Shown piece after piece: positions 14,128-21,085 of a stretch of 40,480 nt of DNA. Made by a program: the position numbers and the translations under genes. This DNA is from Candidatus Brocadiia bacterium. Lineage in GTDB: Bacteria > Planctomycetota > PUPC01. Below the pieces are notes generated by a model. It had not been told where the DNA came from, did no database searches, and was given only the letters and a program-made list of their open reading frames with translations. The stretch covers positions 1 to 40,480 of the forward strand of contig JAUWIN010000012.1 of assembly GCA_030605345.1 (NCBI GenBank), given 5' to 3'. How positions within the stretch are numbered: position 1 is the first letter of the stretch; each line of letters begins with the position of its first letter.

Positions 14128-15666
14128 TCAGTCACCAGCCGACTCGCCCGGCTCGAGTTCCCGCATCGGCTCGACATACGAGACCCGCTTCCGGGGCATC
14201 TCCGACCAAGGTTCGAGCCGTCGTCGGCCGAATGAAACTACAGCCAGCGGCTTGTCGAACTTGATGAACAGCGACCGCTGGTCGAAAAGCTTCACGACCC
14301 AGGCTGCCACCGAACCCAGAGGCGCATCCACCTTGTCAAACGCCCCGGTGGCCTCGCAAAGCTCGGTGTTGCCACGCAAAGCCCAGACCCGTGCCATACC
14401 GTAAGGATTGGTTGTGATGACCGTCGTGAGGAACCTGACCGGGTCGGTCTCGCGAGGATTGTTCCAGATGACGACATAGGCCATTTCGCCTTCGAGCAAG
14501 GCGCCGATTACCTGAGAGCGGATGCTCGTGACACGGATAGTTTCAAGCGAAACTGGCGGAAGGCCGGCTCGAATGGCTTCTGCCCGGTCACCGCGCCCGA
14601 GCTCGACGGTGCGCGTCATCCCCCAGGGCTCCTTGAGCGCTTCCTCCTGCTCGGTGGTCGGCCTGACGATGTCAGTCAGTCCGATGTCCTGCACAAGGTC
14701 GATGGCAGGCACCGCGCGTTTGCCGTAATAGGTGGTGTCAAATGTGAGGATTTCTGCGTAGAACTTCAGCGTCGCCAGGTTGACGAGCTTTTTCTCAACG
14801 TTCTTCACCATCAGGTGGCGGAGGATAACGTCATCAAGGAAATCTACCTGGGTGGACCGAATCTCGGGCTGGCGGATGAATAACTCGACAAAGTCCTTTA
14901 TCAGACGCCAGAATACCGGCACGTCCTCGTGCTTCGGGGTTCCACCAAGCCTGACCCATTTCACGTCTCTCAGAACGACCCCCTCCCTGACCCATTCGCA
15001 TATCTGAGCGAGTTGTTCTTTGGAGAGGAACGACTTGAGCCACGATTCGACCTCTGCCGGCGAAGGCGATTTGGGGGCTTCCAGCAACGCCTTGAAGTCC
15101 TTGGCGGCCATCTCCTGAACAGCCGGCCTTACCTCCTTCAGTACACCCTTGAACTTGTCCCCAAGGTTGTAAAGCACGTCAGCCAGCACGCCTACGGGCA
15201 GACGGGTCAGCGCCTCCAGCGTCCGGCCAGCGTGCCACAACCGAACAATTTCCTGGTGCTTGACCGGCACCACCTCACGCAGGTACCGGACCTCGACCAT
15301 GCTGGAGGGTGTTTTGGGGTATGTGGTCATGACCGACAGGTCGAAGCAGGCCCTGTATTTCCTGGGGAAGAAAGTGACTGCCGAGTCGAGCCAATTGCTT
15401 TCGGCTTCAAGCTCCATCTCACAGGGGTTCCCTCTCTCCACTGTTTTCAGGAAAAGCTTGTTCCACCTGGTTCCCCAGTCTGGCCCGCAGCCTCCAAACC
15501 ACTTCGCTTTCTCGTAGAGTTCCACCCGCGCCCCCACCGGCTGGTCCACGCTCAGGGCAACGGTTTCACAGCCCGTGGCGAGAACCACCAGAGCGGCCAA
15601 AAGCACCGCCGGCGAACGACAACGACCTGCTGTTACTCCGAATGAGCCCTGCAACCAGTGAAACAT
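14128..15666 (-). CDS. Large lipoprotein of unknown function
   Basis: A 512-residue protein with a clear lipoprotein signal: Arg-containing N terminus, hydrophobic core LLAALVVLATGC and lipobox Cys33. I do not recognise the rest. It is rich in helices between about 140 and 300 (FKGVLKEVRPAVQEMAAKDFKALLEA). A beta-rich segment near 390-490 (IRSQVIGALLEGEMAYVVIWNN, RFLTTVITTNPYGMARVWALRG, RSLFIKFDKPLAVVSFG) resembles a small sandwich domain. The ATG has an AAGGAG site. It is preceded by a consensus promoter and a leader of about 115 nt. It is probably the first gene of an envelope operon with the PA2779-like and cysteine peptidase genes. Confidence 0.7.
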   Translation of the reverse strand: MFHWLQGSFGVTAGRCRSPAVLLAALVVLATGCETVALSVDQPVGARVELYEKAKWFGGCGPDWGTRWNKLFLKTVERGNPCEMELEAESNWLDSAVTFFPRKYRACFDLSVMTTYPKTPSSMVEVRYLREVVPVKHQEIVRLWHAGRTLEALTRLPVGVLADVLYNLGDKFKGVLKEVRPAVQEMAAKDFKALLEAPKSPSPAEVESWLKSFLSKEQLAQICEWVREGVVLRDVKWVRLGGTPKHEDVPVFWRLIKDFVELFIRQPEIRSTQVDFLDDVILRHLMVKNVEKKLVNLATLKFYAEILTFDTTYYGKRAVPAIDLVQDIGLTDIVRPTTEQEEALKEPWGMTRTVELGRGDRAEAIRAGLPPVSLETIRVTSIRSQVIGALLEGEMAYVVIWNNPRETDPVRFLTTVITTNPYGMARVWALRGNTELCEATGAFDKVDAPLGSVAAWVVKLFDQRSLFIKFDKPLAVVSFGRRRLEPWSEMPRKRVSYVEPMRELEPGESAGD

Positions 15667-15787
15667 GCCTGGCTCCTTTCATGACAAATAGGCCGGGGCC
15701 GGCCCTTTTTGTTACCTGACGGGCCAAACCCACGCCACCGGAAGACAATTACAAAGACACCCAGAGCGGACGAAAATATTGTCCATG

Positions 15788-15815
15788 ATTATAGCCTGGC
15801 CCTGGGACCTGTCAA
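15788..15815 (-). promoter_or_regulatory. Consensus sigma-70 promoter of the lipoprotein gene
   Basis: On the minus strand TTGACA (15815-15810), 16 bp, TATAAT (15793-15788). Both boxes are perfect. The start is expected near 15781, giving a leader of about 115 nt that begins with a GGAC/GTCC inverted repeat. Confidence 0.65.
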
Positions 15816-15859
15816 GGCTTTTCGACGCCCAAAATTTCGCCGTCAGTGACCGCAGGGCA

Positions 15860-16045
15860 CTACTTGAACTTGCATGCGAGAAGCACGACCAGCGTGACCG
15901 CCGATATCGCACCCAGGGCATACGTAACTACCATCAGCGTCTCCCTGAGCACGGCGCCCGGCCGGACCTTACGAGCCAGTGCATACACCAGCGATACTAG
16001 CAGGCACAGCAAGAGGCCCGCGACGTATTGCGCCAGATTACTCAT
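15860..16045 (-). CDS. Small membrane protein of unknown function
   Basis: A 61-residue protein with two predicted membrane helices (YVAGLLLCLLVSLVYAL and TLMVVTYALGAISAVTLVVLLA) separated by a short basic loop (RKVRPGAVLRE). The ATG at 16045 overlaps the end of the upstream DUF6677-like gene by a few bases, so it is translationally coupled. A longer frame reaching back to 16108 would overlap further and is less likely. It is the last gene of a three-gene operon. Physical association with the upstream membrane protein is inferred from the coupling alone. Confidence 0.6.
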   Translation of the reverse strand: MSNLAQYVAGLLLCLLVSLVYALARKVRPGAVLRETLMVVTYALGAISAVTLVVLLACKFK

Positions 16046-16418
16046 CCATCTCGTCCTGTGTCTCTCCGGCGCCGCTGCGGTAAAAAGCATCAGCGATGAG
16101 AAGGACATTTAGCGCACCGGCAACTAATGTGAGGAGCATTCCGAAATCACTCATCCTCGAGGCCGGCAGTTCCGGCGATCCATAACTCAGCACCACAGCC
16201 GCTCCGGCTACCAGGCCCTCGAACATTTGCAGCATCAAAGCATACGGGTGCCGCCCAAGGTCAACACACCCGCCGTCCGTCAGCAACACCCCCAGCGTAA
16301 ACAAGGCGACCAGAAGGAAACAGAAAATGACGCCCTTTACCCGCTGCCCGACGTACCAGTGCCCGCCCCCCGGCAGGAGCCACGCAAACAAAACTGCAAG
16401 GGCCGGCGACTTGTTCAT
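16038..16418 (-). CDS. DUF6677-like small membrane protein
   Basis: A 126-residue protein with four hydrophobic segments. It opens with LAVLFAWLLPGGGHWYVGQRVKGVIFCFLLVALFTLGVLL, a TM2-like hairpin: helix, PG-X-GH-turn, helix. This pattern matches the planctomycete family I know as DUF6677; I assign it from memory of the motif. The C-terminal tail is acidic. The ATG has no good ribosome binding site, which suggests coupling to the TPR gene 36 bp upstream. Function is unknown; an envelope role is inferred from topology. Confidence 0.65.
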   Translation of the reverse strand: MNKSPALAVLFAWLLPGGGHWYVGQRVKGVIFCFLLVALFTLGVLLTDGGCVDLGRHPYALMLQMFEGLVAGAAVVLSYGSPELPASRMSDFGMLLTLVAGALNVLLIADAFYRSGAGETQDEMDE

Positions 16419-16454
16419 ATTGCCAGAACGATGGCGCCCCAGGAGATGAAGGAA

Positions 16455-16865
16455 TTAGGATTCAGCACCCAAGGACCCCAAGGAGCATCTTATCCTGTTA
16501 ACTGTTTCCGCGTAACGCGGATCGGAGCGAATATTATCTAAGTCCTCGTCCTGGTCCATATGATCCACATCCCGGTATCCAAGGTCTATTGCCCTGGTAA
16601 GTGCCTCGAACGCCTTGTGCACTTCGTCCAACAGCGCATAACTGCAGGCGAGGTTGTAATGAACAATCGGGTCGCCTTTTTTCAGCGTGGCGAGGCGTTC
16701 GTCCACTTCCAAGCCCCTGCTATACATCTTCTTCCTGGTGTACAGGCCTCCCAGGACCATCAGGACTTCGACGTAGTTTGGGCTACGCTTGAGGATATCC
16801 TCGTAAAATTGAATTTGCCACTTGGTCCCGCCCACAGGTTGCTGGTCAGAAACAAGATCGCCCAT
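16455..16865 (-). CDS. Tetratricopeptide repeat protein
   Basis: A 136-residue soluble protein with at least three TPR units: WQIQFYEDILKRSPNYVEVLMVLGGLYTRKKMYSRGLEVDERLATLKKGDPIVHYNLACSYALLDEVHKAFEALTRAIDLG, ending in a DEDLDNIRSDPRYAETV capping helix. It is likely a protein-interaction module. An upstream in-frame TTG at 16904 is rejected because it lies at or upstream of the predicted transcription start (about 16901), whereas the ATG at 16865 follows a GGAG site. It is the first gene of the operon with the DUF6677-like and 61-residue membrane proteins. Confidence 0.8.
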   Translation of the reverse strand: MGDLVSDQQPVGGTKWQIQFYEDILKRSPNYVEVLMVLGGLYTRKKMYSRGLEVDERLATLKKGDPIVHYNLACSYALLDEVHKAFEALTRAIDLGYRDVDHMDQDEDLDNIRSDPRYAETVNRIRCSLGSLGAES

Positions 16866-16907
16866 CGCCCATCTCCGATGGTCATGAACAAAACCCGAGA
16901 CCAAATA

Positions 16908-16936
16908 ATTATATTCCCCAACACCGCGCGCGTCAA
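16908..16936 (-). promoter_or_regulatory. Strong sigma-70 promoter of the TPR operon
   Basis: On the minus strand TTGACG (16936-16931), 17 bp, TATAAT (16913-16908). It gives a leader of about 36 nt and decides the ATG at 16865 as start of the TPR gene. Confidence 0.65.
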
Positions 16937-17025
16937 GCCGGGCAAAGGCGAAAGCCGGAACTGAGCAGGTACATCATACATCCGGAGGAGGGCTACTTCG
17001 TCACTGGGCGAGCTCTTTGCAAATA

Positions 17026-17034
17026 TGTTATACT
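17026..17034 (+). promoter_or_regulatory. Candidate extended -10 element for arfB
   Basis: TGTTATACT, an extended -10 (TGN plus TATACT at 17029-17034), lies 30 bp before the arfB ATG. No -35 box is visible. Confidence 0.35.
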
Positions 17035-17064
17035 CGTAGCGTTGGTCGCGTTACAGAGAGAGGT

Positions 17065-17490
17065 ATGATCGAGATCACGAAAAGTCTCTCCATTCACCAG
17101 AGCGAACTGGAGTTTGCGACGTCGCGAAGCAGCGGGCCGGGAGGACAGAACGTCAACAAGGTGGAGACCCGCGTCACCCTCCGGTTCGCCGTGGCCAACT
17201 CGCCGAGCCTGTCCGCCCGGCAGAAGCGGCGGATCCTGTTGCGGCTCAAGACGCGGATCAACAAGCGCGGGGTCCTGACGGTCAGTTCGCAGCGGCACCG
17301 GAGCCAGTCCGCAAACCGCGAGGCAGCAGTAGGCCGGTTAGCTGAGCTCCTCCGCAAAGCGCTCAAGCAGCGCCGCGTGCGTAAGAAGACCAGGCCGCCA
17401 CGCGCTGCGAACGAGCAGCGGCTGGAAGCGAAAAAGCGGCGCGGACGCCGCAAAAAATTGCGGTCAGAAGATATTTCGCGGGACGACTGA
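17065..17490 (+). CDS. arfB: Alternative ribosome-rescue factor / peptidyl-tRNA hydrolase ArfB
   Basis: A 141-residue release-factor-like protein that hydrolyses peptidyl-tRNA on stalled, non-stop ribosomes. The catalytic GGQ lies at residues 26-28 in the SRSSGPGGQNVNKVETRVTLRF motif. The C-terminal tail (residues 105-141) is extremely basic (KQRRVRKKTRPPRAANEQRLEAKKRRGRRKK), as needed to enter the empty mRNA channel. The ATG at 17065 follows GAGAGG and gives the standard N terminus (IEITKSLSIHQSELEF). No tmRNA or smpB gene is in the window. Confidence 0.93.
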   Translation: MIEITKSLSIHQSELEFATSRSSGPGGQNVNKVETRVTLRFAVANSPSLSARQKRRILLRLKTRINKRGVLTVSSQRHRSQSANREAAVGRLAELLRKALKQRRVRKKTRPPRAANEQRLEAKKRRGRRKKLRSEDISRDD

Positions 17491-17562
17491 ACATACGAAG
17501 GAGCAACCGGTAACCGGTAGAATGTGAGCAGTTGAACCCGTTGTCTGAAAGGAGGAATCGAG

Positions 17563-18084
17563 ATGGAGTTTTTCGACGTAATCGAGAAGCGCCGAAGCGT
17601 GCGGAACTTTAAGCCGGGTGACGTGCCGGAGAGCGATGTCGAGAACATCCTGGAAACTGGCCGGGCCGCCCCGTCCGGAGCCAACATGCAAGACAGGGAG
17701 TTCATCGTCATCCGCGACCGGGACACCATCGCGAAACTAAACCAAATTCAGCCCGGGTTCGATAACGGCCCGGTGGTGATTGCGGTCGTGATGTCCACGG
17801 CCGCAACTCGCTGGGGAAGTTTTTGGGTCGAGGACTGCGCCGCGTGCGTGGAAAACATGCTCCTCGCGGCCACCGCGCTCGGGTACGGCTCGGTATGGAT
17901 CGAGGGCACGCTGCTGAAGAAGGAGCAATGGGCGAAGAAACTGCTCGGCGTGCCTGACGACCGGCGGCTTTACGTGCTGTTACCCGTCGGGCATCCGGCC
18001 GAGGCCGGAAAGCAGGCGCCCAGACGCACGCTTGACGAGATGGTTCACTACGAGCAATACGGCGGCCAGAACCCGAAGTCCTGA
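17563..18084 (+). CDS. Nitroreductase family flavoprotein
   Basis: FMN-dependent oxidoreductase of 173 residues, near the short end of the family. It opens with MEFFDVIEKRRSVRNFKPGDVP, with the RRSVR phosphate-binding motif, followed by AAPSGANMQDREFIVI, a central helix ENMLLAATALGYGSVWIEG and VLLPVGHPAE near the end. The strong AAAGGAGG site confirms the ATG. The physiological substrate cannot be told; quinones, nitroaromatics or flavin reduction are all possible. It faces a sugar-phosphate isomerase gene, only 18 bp away tail to tail. Confidence 0.9.
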   Translation: MEFFDVIEKRRSVRNFKPGDVPESDVENILETGRAAPSGANMQDREFIVIRDRDTIAKLNQIQPGFDNGPVVIAVVMSTAATRWGSFWVEDCAACVENMLLAATALGYGSVWIEGTLLKKEQWAKKLLGVPDDRRLYVLLPVGHPAEAGKQAPRRTLDEMVHYEQYGGQNPKS

Positions 18085-18102
18085 GGGCGCCCATCAGTTA
18101 CT

Positions 18103-18921
18103 TTACGCGTTCTTGGCCAGCTCGGCTGCTGTCTTGTCGAAGTATTCGACGCATTTGGCGATTTCGGGTACAGATGTTTCCCAGTGGTATTCGTACTCGA
18201 TGGAGAACACTGCCTCAACGCCCTGCCGCAGTAGTTCGGCGAGGAGTGCCTTGACGTTGGCCTGTCCCTCACCCCAAGGCACGTCGTGCGTCCCTTCTTC
18301 ACCATAATGGTTGAGGTCTTTGACGTGGAGACTCTTGATGCGGCCTTCGAGCATCTTGAGCGCATCGAGCGGGTTAATGTTCGACCGCATCCAGTGGCCG
18401 GTGTCGGAGCAGGAACCGATGCGTTTGCTATGACCTTCGCAAGCCGCGAGAACAATGTTCGGGTCCCAGTAAGTTGACGGCTTCGGGTGGTTGTGAATGG
18501 CGATGTTGATCTTATATTCTTCGCAAAGTTTGTCGAGCAGGTCGAACGAGCCGGCCGACGGTTCGCTCACGATGGTCTCGACGCCCATCTCTGCGGCAAA
18601 ATCGAACACCGTGCGTCCTTCCTTCTCATCCTCGGTCAGACTGATCACACCGTAGCAGGCGGGCCTGACGCCGGCCGCGTCGAGCTTCTGCTTGACCTCC
18701 TGCCGCGCGGACTTGTCCATCTCGTGGTCCACCTTAACATCCGGATTGTCGGCGCTGGCCTGCTGGCCGGGGAAGATCTCGATGTAGTGAAGGCCGAGCG
18801 ATTCCGTCTTATCTACCGCTTCATAAAAAGTGTAATGATTGAATGTATAGGCCTGGACACCAAGGTGCCAGCCGAGTTTTTCCGCCGCTGGTGCTCCATT
18901 TGCGACACGTGATTTAGCCAC
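18103..18921 (-). CDS. Sugar phosphate isomerase/epimerase family protein
   Basis: A 272-residue TIM-barrel protein of the xylose isomerase-like/AP endonuclease 2 superfamily. Metal-site candidates appear in order: VSEPSAG (Glu), AIHNHP (His), CSDTGHW (Asp, His), LHVKDLNHYG (His) and FSIEYEY (Glu). No signal peptide is visible. A GTG start at 18921 is chosen for its AAGGAGG site 7 nt upstream. A strong promoter and a stable leader hairpin precede it. Such proteins in planctomycete-like genomes often act in inositol or keto-sugar metabolism, but the substrate is unknown here. Confidence 0.88.
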   Translation of the reverse strand: MAKSRVANGAPAAEKLGWHLGVQAYTFNHYTFYEAVDKTESLGLHYIEIFPGQQASADNPDVKVDHEMDKSARQEVKQKLDAAGVRPACYGVISLTEDEKEGRTVFDFAAEMGVETIVSEPSAGSFDLLDKLCEEYKINIAIHNHPKPSTYWDPNIVLAACEGHSKRIGSCSDTGHWMRSNINPLDALKMLEGRIKSLHVKDLNHYGEEGTHDVPWGEGQANVKALLAELLRQGVEAVFSIEYEYHWETSVPEIAKCVEYFDKTAAELAKNA

Positions 18922-18964
18922 AGAAAACCCTCCTTCTTCTCCATCATAAGGGGCCGGAAATATT

Positions 18965-18982
18965 GGCGGATACTCATCCGCC
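18965..18982 (-). promoter_or_regulatory. Stable hairpin in the leader of the sugar isomerase gene
   Basis: Perfect 7-bp arms GGCGGAT (18965-18971) and ATCCGCC (18976-18982) around a 4-nt loop. It lies between the predicted start (about 18989) and the ribosome binding site. It may be a transcript-stability element, attenuator or operator. Confidence 0.45.
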
Positions 18983-18995
18983 GCCAGCCGGGAGC

Positions 18996-19024
18996 ATAGT
19001 ATGTGGTTCCATTTTCCTTGTCAA
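18996..19024 (-). promoter_or_regulatory. Sigma-70 promoter of the sugar isomerase gene
   Basis: On the minus strand a perfect TTGACA (19024-19019), 17 bp, TACTAT (19001-18996). It is back to back with the TSUP promoter; the two -35 boxes are 26 bp apart. Confidence 0.6.
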
Positions 19025-19050
19025 GCTCCGGCTGTTTTTGCAGTTCATGT

Positions 19051-19079
19051 TTGAGTTCGCAAGTCAGGTCAGTTATGCT
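19051..19079 (+). promoter_or_regulatory. Candidate promoter of the TauE/SafE gene
   Basis: TTGAGT (19051-19056), 17 bp, TATGCT (19074-19079), giving a leader of about 40 nt. Confidence 0.45.
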
Positions 19080-19123
19080 TGGCCCGCAACCGGCGTTGAG
19101 TTCTGCGACAGAGAGGCCTCCGT

Positions 19124-19864
19124 ATGTCCGATTTCACTGTGACGACGTGGGCAGTCCTTTGCTTCTACGGGTTTCTGGTGGGGGTCTCAAAGAACGGCAT
19201 CCCCGGCATAGGCATATTGGTGGCGGTGCTGATGTTGTTCACAATGGAGCAGGCAAAGGAGGCGGTCGGCTTTCTGCTGCCGATGCTGATTGCGGGCGAT
19301 ATTTGCGCCCTGACATATTACCGCCGGCATGCGGTGTGGGCGCATGTTCTTAAGCTGCTGCCATGGGCGATGGTAGGTATTCTGATAGGATACTTCGCAC
19401 TCGGCACGGTGGGAAACAATCAACTCAGGCACATCATCGGGCTGATAGTGATAACGCTGCTCGGCATTGACTTCTGGCGAAACACCAAAGGGGAGGTACA
19501 CGTCCCCACACAGTGGTGGTTTGCGGGCATTATCGGAGTGCTGGCCGGCATTATGACGGTGATGGCGAACGCGGCCGGCCCGCTGGTTATGATCTATTTC
19601 CTCGCCATGCGCCTCGACAAACACGAGTTCATCGGCACAGGTGCCTGGTGTTTTTTCATCATCAACTGGCTCAAGGTCCCCTTGTTCTGGAGCCGGGGCA
19701 TGATTACGCTGGATTCGCTCAAAGGCAACCTGGTGGTCTTGCCCGCCGTCGTCCTCGGTGCGGTAGCGGGGATACTCGTGCTCCGGCGCATCCCGCAGAA
19801 ATGGTTTGTGATTGTGGTAAAGGTCCTTGCCGTTGCCGCAGCGCTCAAGTTGCTTTTTTCATGA
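19124..19864 (+). CDS. TauE/SafE (TSUP) family membrane permease
   Basis: A 246-residue integral membrane protein with about seven to eight helices, arranged as two related halves: the first opens FYGFLVGVSKNGIPGIGILVAVLML, the second GIIGVLAGIMTVMANAAGPLVMIYFL. This repeated glycine-rich loop is the signature of the TSUP family, which exports or imports sulfite, sulfoacetate and other organosulfur or carboxylate anions. No sulfur genes adjoin it, so the substrate is open. The ATG follows GAGAGG. It is divergent from the sugar isomerase gene with its own promoter. Confidence 0.92.
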   Translation: MSDFTVTTWAVLCFYGFLVGVSKNGIPGIGILVAVLMLFTMEQAKEAVGFLLPMLIAGDICALTYYRRHAVWAHVLKLLPWAMVGILIGYFALGTVGNNQLRHIIGLIVITLLGIDFWRNTKGEVHVPTQWWFAGIIGVLAGIMTVMANAAGPLVMIYFLAMRLDKHEFIGTGAWCFFIINWLKVPLFWSRGMITLDSLKGNLVVLPAVVLGAVAGILVLRRIPQKWFVIVVKVLAVAAALKLLFS

Positions 19865-20005
19865 TTGAGCGGTTATAAACTTTACCTACGGATGCCCATA
19901 CATATTGAGTTGGTGACGCATAAGGCGGGTCCACCTCCGGCTCCTGTTACATGAGAATTAGAGGCAGCCGGCTCACTGACGCATCACCGGAAAGAACGAC
20001 TGCGA

Positions 20006-21034
20006 ATGACGAACGACGAGAACTACCTGCGGGCGGTTGAGTTTCGGCGCCCCGAATGGATCCCGGTCAACATCAGCATCATGCCCGCCACGTGGCAAAA
20101 ATACCGCGAGGCACTCGAAGACGTCGTGCTCCGCCATCCTGTCCTCTTCGGTCCGATGGAAAAAGGCGAGCGCGATTTTGACCACCTCCCACATGACTAC
20201 CGTCAGGGCGAGTGGACCGACGACTGGGGATGCGTCTGGAGGAACCTCAGCGACGGAATGATTGGCCAGGTCGTCGGGCATCCACTGGCCGACTGGGACA
20301 ACTTCGACAGCTACACCCCGCCCGACCCGCTCGGTGGGGTGGACTGGGACGAGCAGAAGCGGAACTTCGACGAGGCGAAGAAAAGAGGCAACCTCGCTCG
20401 CGGCTCGGTCGGGAACCTGTTCCACCAGAGCACCTTCCTTCGCGGTTACGAAGGGCTGATGACGGACATCGCAGCCGACTCTCCCGCTATCCACCAACTC
20501 CTCGCAATGCTGACCGAATACATCATGAAACAAGTCAGGAAGCAACTCGAAATCGGCGCCGACATGGTCGGCCTCGGCGACGACCTCGGGATAAACGACC
20601 GGCTGGCGATAAGCCCGGCCCACTTCCGCCGCTACTTCGGCCCGTGCTACGCGACCATCTTCGGCGCCTGCCGCGACGCCGGAGCACACGTCTATCTCCA
20701 CACCGACGGCCGTATCGTTGACATCATGGAAGATTTAATCGACTACGGCGTGACTGTGCTGAACCCCGAAGAGCAGCCCAACGGGCTCGACGAAATCGCC
20801 GCACGGTGCAAAGGGAGAATCTGTATCGACCTGACAGTCGCACAGCAGCGGATGCCGTTCATGACTGCCAGCGAGACCTTTAGTTACTTCAAGGAAATTG
20901 TCACCAAGCTCGGCTCGAAGGAAGGCGGTTTGATATTACTGGTCGAAATTGAGCCCGATGTCCCGCTCGAAAATATCAAGTGGATTCTCCAGGCGGCAGA
21001 GCGCTATCGGACTTGCTGGTCTTCTGCACCATAG
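20006..21034 (+). CDS. Uroporphyrinogen decarboxylase-like (URO-D superfamily) protein
   Basis: A 342-residue TIM-barrel protein related to UroD and to MtaA/CmuA-type corrinoid methyltransferases. Typical parts are ADMVGLGDDLGINDRLAISPAHFRRYFGPCYATIF (central), HVYLHTDGRIVDIMEDLIDYGVTVLNPEEQPN and the C-terminal EGGLILLVEIEPDVPLENIKWILQAAERYR. It lacks the N-terminal Arg-rich motif of true HemE. Residues His-X-Asp (HTDG) could bind zinc as in MtaA. The ATG has only a weak GGAAAG site. No corrinoid protein gene is nearby. A methyltransferase-like or sugar-linked role is open. Confidence 0.82.
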   Translation: MTNDENYLRAVEFRRPEWIPVNISIMPATWQKYREALEDVVLRHPVLFGPMEKGERDFDHLPHDYRQGEWTDDWGCVWRNLSDGMIGQVVGHPLADWDNFDSYTPPDPLGGVDWDEQKRNFDEAKKRGNLARGSVGNLFHQSTFLRGYEGLMTDIAADSPAIHQLLAMLTEYIMKQVRKQLEIGADMVGLGDDLGINDRLAISPAHFRRYFGPCYATIFGACRDAGAHVYLHTDGRIVDIMEDLIDYGVTVLNPEEQPNGLDEIAARCKGRICIDLTVAQQRMPFMTASETFSYFKEIVTKLGSKEGGLILLVEIEPDVPLENIKWILQAAERYRTCWSSAP

Positions 21035-21085
21035 TTGCTCTCTTGACCGTCCTCCCAATCCTGGCAATCACTAGAGCAAGCCCTT

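Noticed and set aside
20006-21034. Calling the URO-D protein hemE
   Set aside because: It lacks the N-terminal Arg motif of true uroporphyrinogen decarboxylase and has no heme neighbours.
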